A stretch of DNA of 64,000 bases from Cypionkella sp. (GTDB lineage: Bacteria; Pseudomonadota; Alphaproteobacteria; Rhodobacterales; Rhodobacteraceae), in the NCBI RefSeq assembly GCF_028290025.1, contig NZ_JAQGKQ010000046.1, positions 59,447 through 123,446 of the forward strand, in the 5' to 3' direction. The notes beneath the pieces were generated by a model. That model did not search any database and was not told the origin of the DNA. It saw only the letters and a program-made list of their open reading frames with translations. Below are positions 61,432-64,000 of this stretch, piece after piece. The translations under genes and the position numbers were made by a program. Every line of letters starts with the position of its first letter. Within the stretch, counting starts at the first letter, position 1.

Positions 61432-62236
61432 GGGCGGTCTCCTGCGAAATGCGGTCGGTGTGGGTGTAGGCCTCAAACCTGTCCGGGCGGGCGAGAGCGA
61501 TCAGAGTGATGCCCGCCTGATCTGCGAGTTTAACGGCGTGGGCGGTGGGGGCGGAAACGGCGATAAGCATTGGCGCTCCAAGCGCGGCCACCTTTTGCAC
61601 CATGTCGATGGAAACCCGGCTGGTCAAAACTATGGCTCCGGTCTGGTCCGGATTGCGGATCAAATGGCCGCACAGTTTATCGAGCGCGTTATGGCGGCCA
61701 ACGTCTTCGCGCGCGGCGAGAAGCTTACCGCTCCAGTATCCCGCCGCATGAACGGCGCGGGTCAGATCATGCAGGGGTTGGGCAGCGGGAAGAGACGCAA
61801 CGGCGGCCATGACCTCGGACGGTGACATGTGGAAATCCGATTTCGGCACGGGCTGCATGATTCGAGTTGCCTCTTGCAAGCTGTCGATACCGCACAATCC
61901 ACATCCAACCGGACCGGCCATCGTGCGACGGCGCTTGCTGAGGCGGGCTTCGGCTTGTGGCACCAGCCAAATTTGCACATCCAGACCAAGCGGTGTTTGG
62001 ACCACATCGATACTTTCGATTTCGTCAAGCGTGGCAATGCCTTCGGTCATCGAGAACCCGTACGCGAAGTCATCAAGATCAGCAGGCGAAGCCATCATCA
62101 CCGCTTGGGTCGAGCCGTTGTAGGACAAGGCCACCGCCACCTCTTCAGGAAGCTCCCGGCTTGCCGGAGCATTGCCGGACCCAAAATCCGCGCCCAACCC
62201 GAAGGTGAGCCGCGGCAAGGGGCGGTGGGTTTGCAT
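61421..62236 (-). CDS. fdhD: Formate dehydrogenase accessory sulfurtransferase FdhD
   Basis: The 271-residue FdhD moves sulfur from IscS to the molybdenum cofactor before it is put in formate dehydrogenase. The family's conserved CxxC is seen in GPVGCGLCGIDS, and AREDVGRHNALDKLCG and LTSRVSIDMVQKVAALG are FdhD hallmarks. ATG 62236 shares one base with the fdsA stop (TGATG), so it is made together with the subunit it serves. In-frame ATG 62296 would overlap fdsA. Confidence 0.94.
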   Translation of the reverse strand: MQTHRPLPRLTFGLGADFGSGNAPASRELPEEVAVALSYNGSTQAVMMASPADLDDFAYGFSMTEGIATLDEIESIDVVQTPLGLDVQIWLVPQAEARLSKRRRTMAGPVGCGLCGIDSLQEATRIMQPVPKSDFHMSPSEVMAAVASLPAAQPLHDLTRAVHAAGYWSGKLLAAREDVGRHNALDKLCGHLIRNPDQTGAIVLTSRVSIDMVQKVAALGAPMLIAVSAPTAHAVKLADQAGITLIALARPDRFEAYTHTDRISQETAHVA

Positions 62237-64000
62237 CACTCCGCCGCAGCGATGCGACGCGACATGGTGGCTTGAGCGTTGTATTCCTCTTGCCATTCGG
62301 ACGGGCCGTTGCTGGGCGAAACTTGCACAGCGGTGACTTTGTATTCGGGGCAGTTGGTCGCCCAGTCCGAGAAGTCGGTGGTGATCACATTGGCTTGGGT
62401 GTCAGGGTGGTGGAAGGTGGTGTAGACCACGCCCGGATTGACCTTGTCGGTGATCGTCGCGCGCAGAGTGGTATCGCCAGAACGGCTGGCCAAGCGAACA
62501 AAATCACCGTCCTTGACGCCACGCACTTCAGCGTCATGCGGGTGGATTTCGAGCACATCCTCGGCATGCCACTCGACGTTCGCAGTGCGGCGGGTTTGAG
62601 CGCCGACGTTGTATTGGCTGAGGATGCGGCCCGTGGTTAGCAAAAGCGGAAAGCGCGGGCCGGTTTTCTCATCGGTTGCGACATATTCGGTGTTGATGAA
62701 CTTGCCTTTGCCGCGCACGAAAGCCTCAACATGCATCAGTGGCGTGCCTTCTGGCGCTGCGTCGTTGCAGGGCCATTGGATCGAGCCCAAAACCTCAAGC
62801 TTTTCATAGTTCACGCCCGCAAAAGACGGCGTCGTCATGGCGATTTCATCCATGATTTGCGTCGGATGCGTGTAGGTCCATTTGGTACCGCCGGTACCTG
62901 TCAGCATCGCATTGGCGAGCATCTGGGTGATTTCCCAATCCGCATAACCATTGCGTGGCGCCATCACTTTGCGCACACGGTTGATGCGGCGTTCGGCGTT
63001 GGTGAACGTGCCGTCCTTCTCAAGGAAGGTAGAGCCGGGCAGGAAAACGTGGGCGTAGTTGGCGGTTTCGTTCAGGAAAAGATCATGCACGATCACACAT
63101 TCCATAGCGGCGAGGCCGGCGGCGACGTGTTTGGTGTCTGGGTCGGATTGGAGAATGTCTTCGCCCTGGCAGTACAGTCCCTTGAACGTGCCCTCAACCG
63201 CCGCATCCAACATGTTCGGGATACGCAGCCCCGGTTCGTCATCAATCTTAACGCCCCAAGCTTTCTCGAAAATATCGCGCACGCCTTCGCCTTTGACGTG
63301 GCGATAGCCGGGCAGTTCATGCGGGAAAGACCCCATATCACACGAGCCTTGCACATTGTTCTGCCCACGCAGCGGGTTCACACCAACACCCGGACGACCA
63401 ATGTTACCCGTCATCATCGCAAGGTTGGCGATGCCGATCACGGTGGTGGAGCCTTGGCTATGCTCGGTCACGCCCAAGCCGTAATAGATCGAGCCGTTGC
63501 CGCCTTTGGCAAACAGCCGTGCCGCTGCACGCACTTCGGCAGCGGGAACGCCTGTTAACAAAGCCACGGACTCGGGCGAATTTTGCGGTTGGCTGACGAA
63601 TTCGGCATAGTCTTGGAACTCGTCCCAATCGCAGCGATCTTGGATGAACTGGGCATCGAACAACCCTTCGGTCACGATCACATGTGCCAAAGCAGTGACG
63701 ATGGCGACGTTGGTGCCGGGGGTCAAAGCGAGGTGATGCTCAGCCTTAACATGCGGGCCTTCAACCATTTCAGTGCGGCGCGGATCGACGACGATCAGCT
63801 TAGCGCCTTGGCGCAACCGCTTTTTCAAACGGCTGGCAAAGACCGGATGCGCAGCGGCCGGGTTGGCCCCAATGATCATCACAACATCAGTTTCTTCAAC
63901 CGAGTCAAAGTCTTGCGTACCTGCGCTGGTGCCCAAAGTTTGCCCCAGACCATAACCGGTGGGCGAGTGGCAAACACGCGCGCAGGTATCCGTATTATTG
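62236..64000 (-). CDS. fdsA: NAD-dependent formate dehydrogenase alpha subunit, partial (5' end outside window)
   Basis: The last 588 codons of the catalytic subunit are visible; the N-terminal third with the 2Fe-2S and 4Fe-4S domains lies beyond the right edge. The molybdenum-binding region starts at the edge: DTCARVCHSPTGYGLG carries the Cys that ligates Mo, followed by the bis-MGD binding parts SVEETDVVMIIGANPAAAHPVF, QGSCDMGSFPHELPGY and the C-terminal molydopterin-dinucleotide-binding domain (LLTTGRILSQYNVGAQTRR; HPHDAEVRGVKDGDFVRL). The enzyme oxidises formate to CO2 and reduces NAD with the beta and gamma subunits, whose genes would be upstream. It is followed by fdhD and fdsD. Confidence 0.95.
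   Translation of the reverse strand, partial: NNTDTCARVCHSPTGYGLGQTLGTSAGTQDFDSVEETDVVMIIGANPAAAHPVFASRLKKRLRQGAKLIVVDPRRTEMVEGPHVKAEHHLALTPGTNVAIVTALAHVIVTEGLFDAQFIQDRCDWDEFQDYAEFVSQPQNSPESVALLTGVPAAEVRAAARLFAKGGNGSIYYGLGVTEHSQGSTTVIGIANLAMMTGNIGRPGVGVNPLRGQNNVQGSCDMGSFPHELPGYRHVKGEGVRDIFEKAWGVKIDDEPGLRIPNMLDAAVEGTFKGLYCQGEDILQSDPDTKHVAAGLAAMECVIVHDLFLNETANYAHVFLPGSTFLEKDGTFTNAERRINRVRKVMAPRNGYADWEITQMLANAMLTGTGGTKWTYTHPTQIMDEIAMTTPSFAGVNYEKLEVLGSIQWPCNDAAPEGTPLMHVEAFVRGKGKFINTEYVATDEKTGPRFPLLLTTGRILSQYNVGAQTRRTANVEWHAEDVLEIHPHDAEVRGVKDGDFVRLASRSGDTTLRATITDKVNPGVVYTTFHHPDTQANVITTDFSDWATNCPEYKVTAVQVSPSNGPSEWQEEYNAQATMSRRIAAAE

Overview
The window reads as chromosomal DNA from a GC-rich alphaproteobacterium, most likely of the Rhodobacteraceae (Rhodobacterales). 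The pointers are the MoxR-DUF58-DUF4159 gene string, the DUF1285-hydroxypyruvate isomerase pair, the CGPC-type thioredoxin/TPR protein beside a Lon-domain protein and a Cys-poor Trm112-like protein, the FdsD-FdhD-FdsA formate dehydrogenase order, and an intergenic motif of the GCCTCCGGCGGG type. I see no tRNA, rRNA, CRISPR array, insertion sequence or prophage.

Layout. Bases 1-15.3 kb are mostly metabolic and stress genes: a truncated alpha/beta hydrolase, succinate-semialdehyde dehydrogenase (gabD), a ygiB/ygiC-like pair, an HxlR regulator divergent from a short-chain dehydrogenase, a cupin, an ECF sigma factor with a membrane VWA protein, a small heat-shock protein, a trypsin-like protease, and glycolate oxidase glcDEF with a DUF599 membrane protein. 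Bases 15.3-24.3 kb hold a four-gene translationally coupled cell-envelope cluster (MoxR, DUF58, DUF4159, a large membrane protein), then DUF1285, hyi and a ParDE-type toxin-antitoxin pair bracketed by two copies of a short motif. Bases 24.4-34.0 kb are housekeeping: ftsK, a class I aminotransferase, an amidase, a ubiH-like hydroxylase, a Trm112-like/Lon-domain/thioredoxin operon and an SGNH hydrolase.

Bases 34.0-60.3 kb form an accessory surface-polysaccharide and natural-product locus. It has a lower-GC radical SAM/SPASM protein, several glycosyltransferases, a Wzx-like flippase, an ExoY-like initiating sugar transferase, a Wzz-like co-polymerase with a separate CpsD-like kinase, a WecG/TagA-type transferase, an acyltransferase-3 protein and a Wzy/O-antigen-ligase-like polymerase. 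It continues without a visible break into an apparent operon of a type I PKS (KS-AT-KR-DH-ACP-TE), a GT2 glycosyltransferase, and a formyltransferase-NRPS whose adenylation domain carries an inserted luciferase-like monooxygenase (MupA/Atu3671 type) and a glycine-like specificity code. I infer a small formylated, oxidised aminoacyl-ketide that is attached to, or made alongside, the polysaccharide. This is the most novel part of the window. A papain-like peptidase with a peptidoglycan-binding domain lies tail to tail with the NRPS.

Bases 61.2-64.0 kb end the window with formate dehydrogenase genes (fdsD, fdhD, and fdsA cut by the edge). Regulatory structure includes several strong intrinsic terminators, a palindrome within the promoter spacer of glcD, palindromes upstream of gabD and the HxlR gene, and a hairpin covering the ribosome-binding site of the hsp20 gene.
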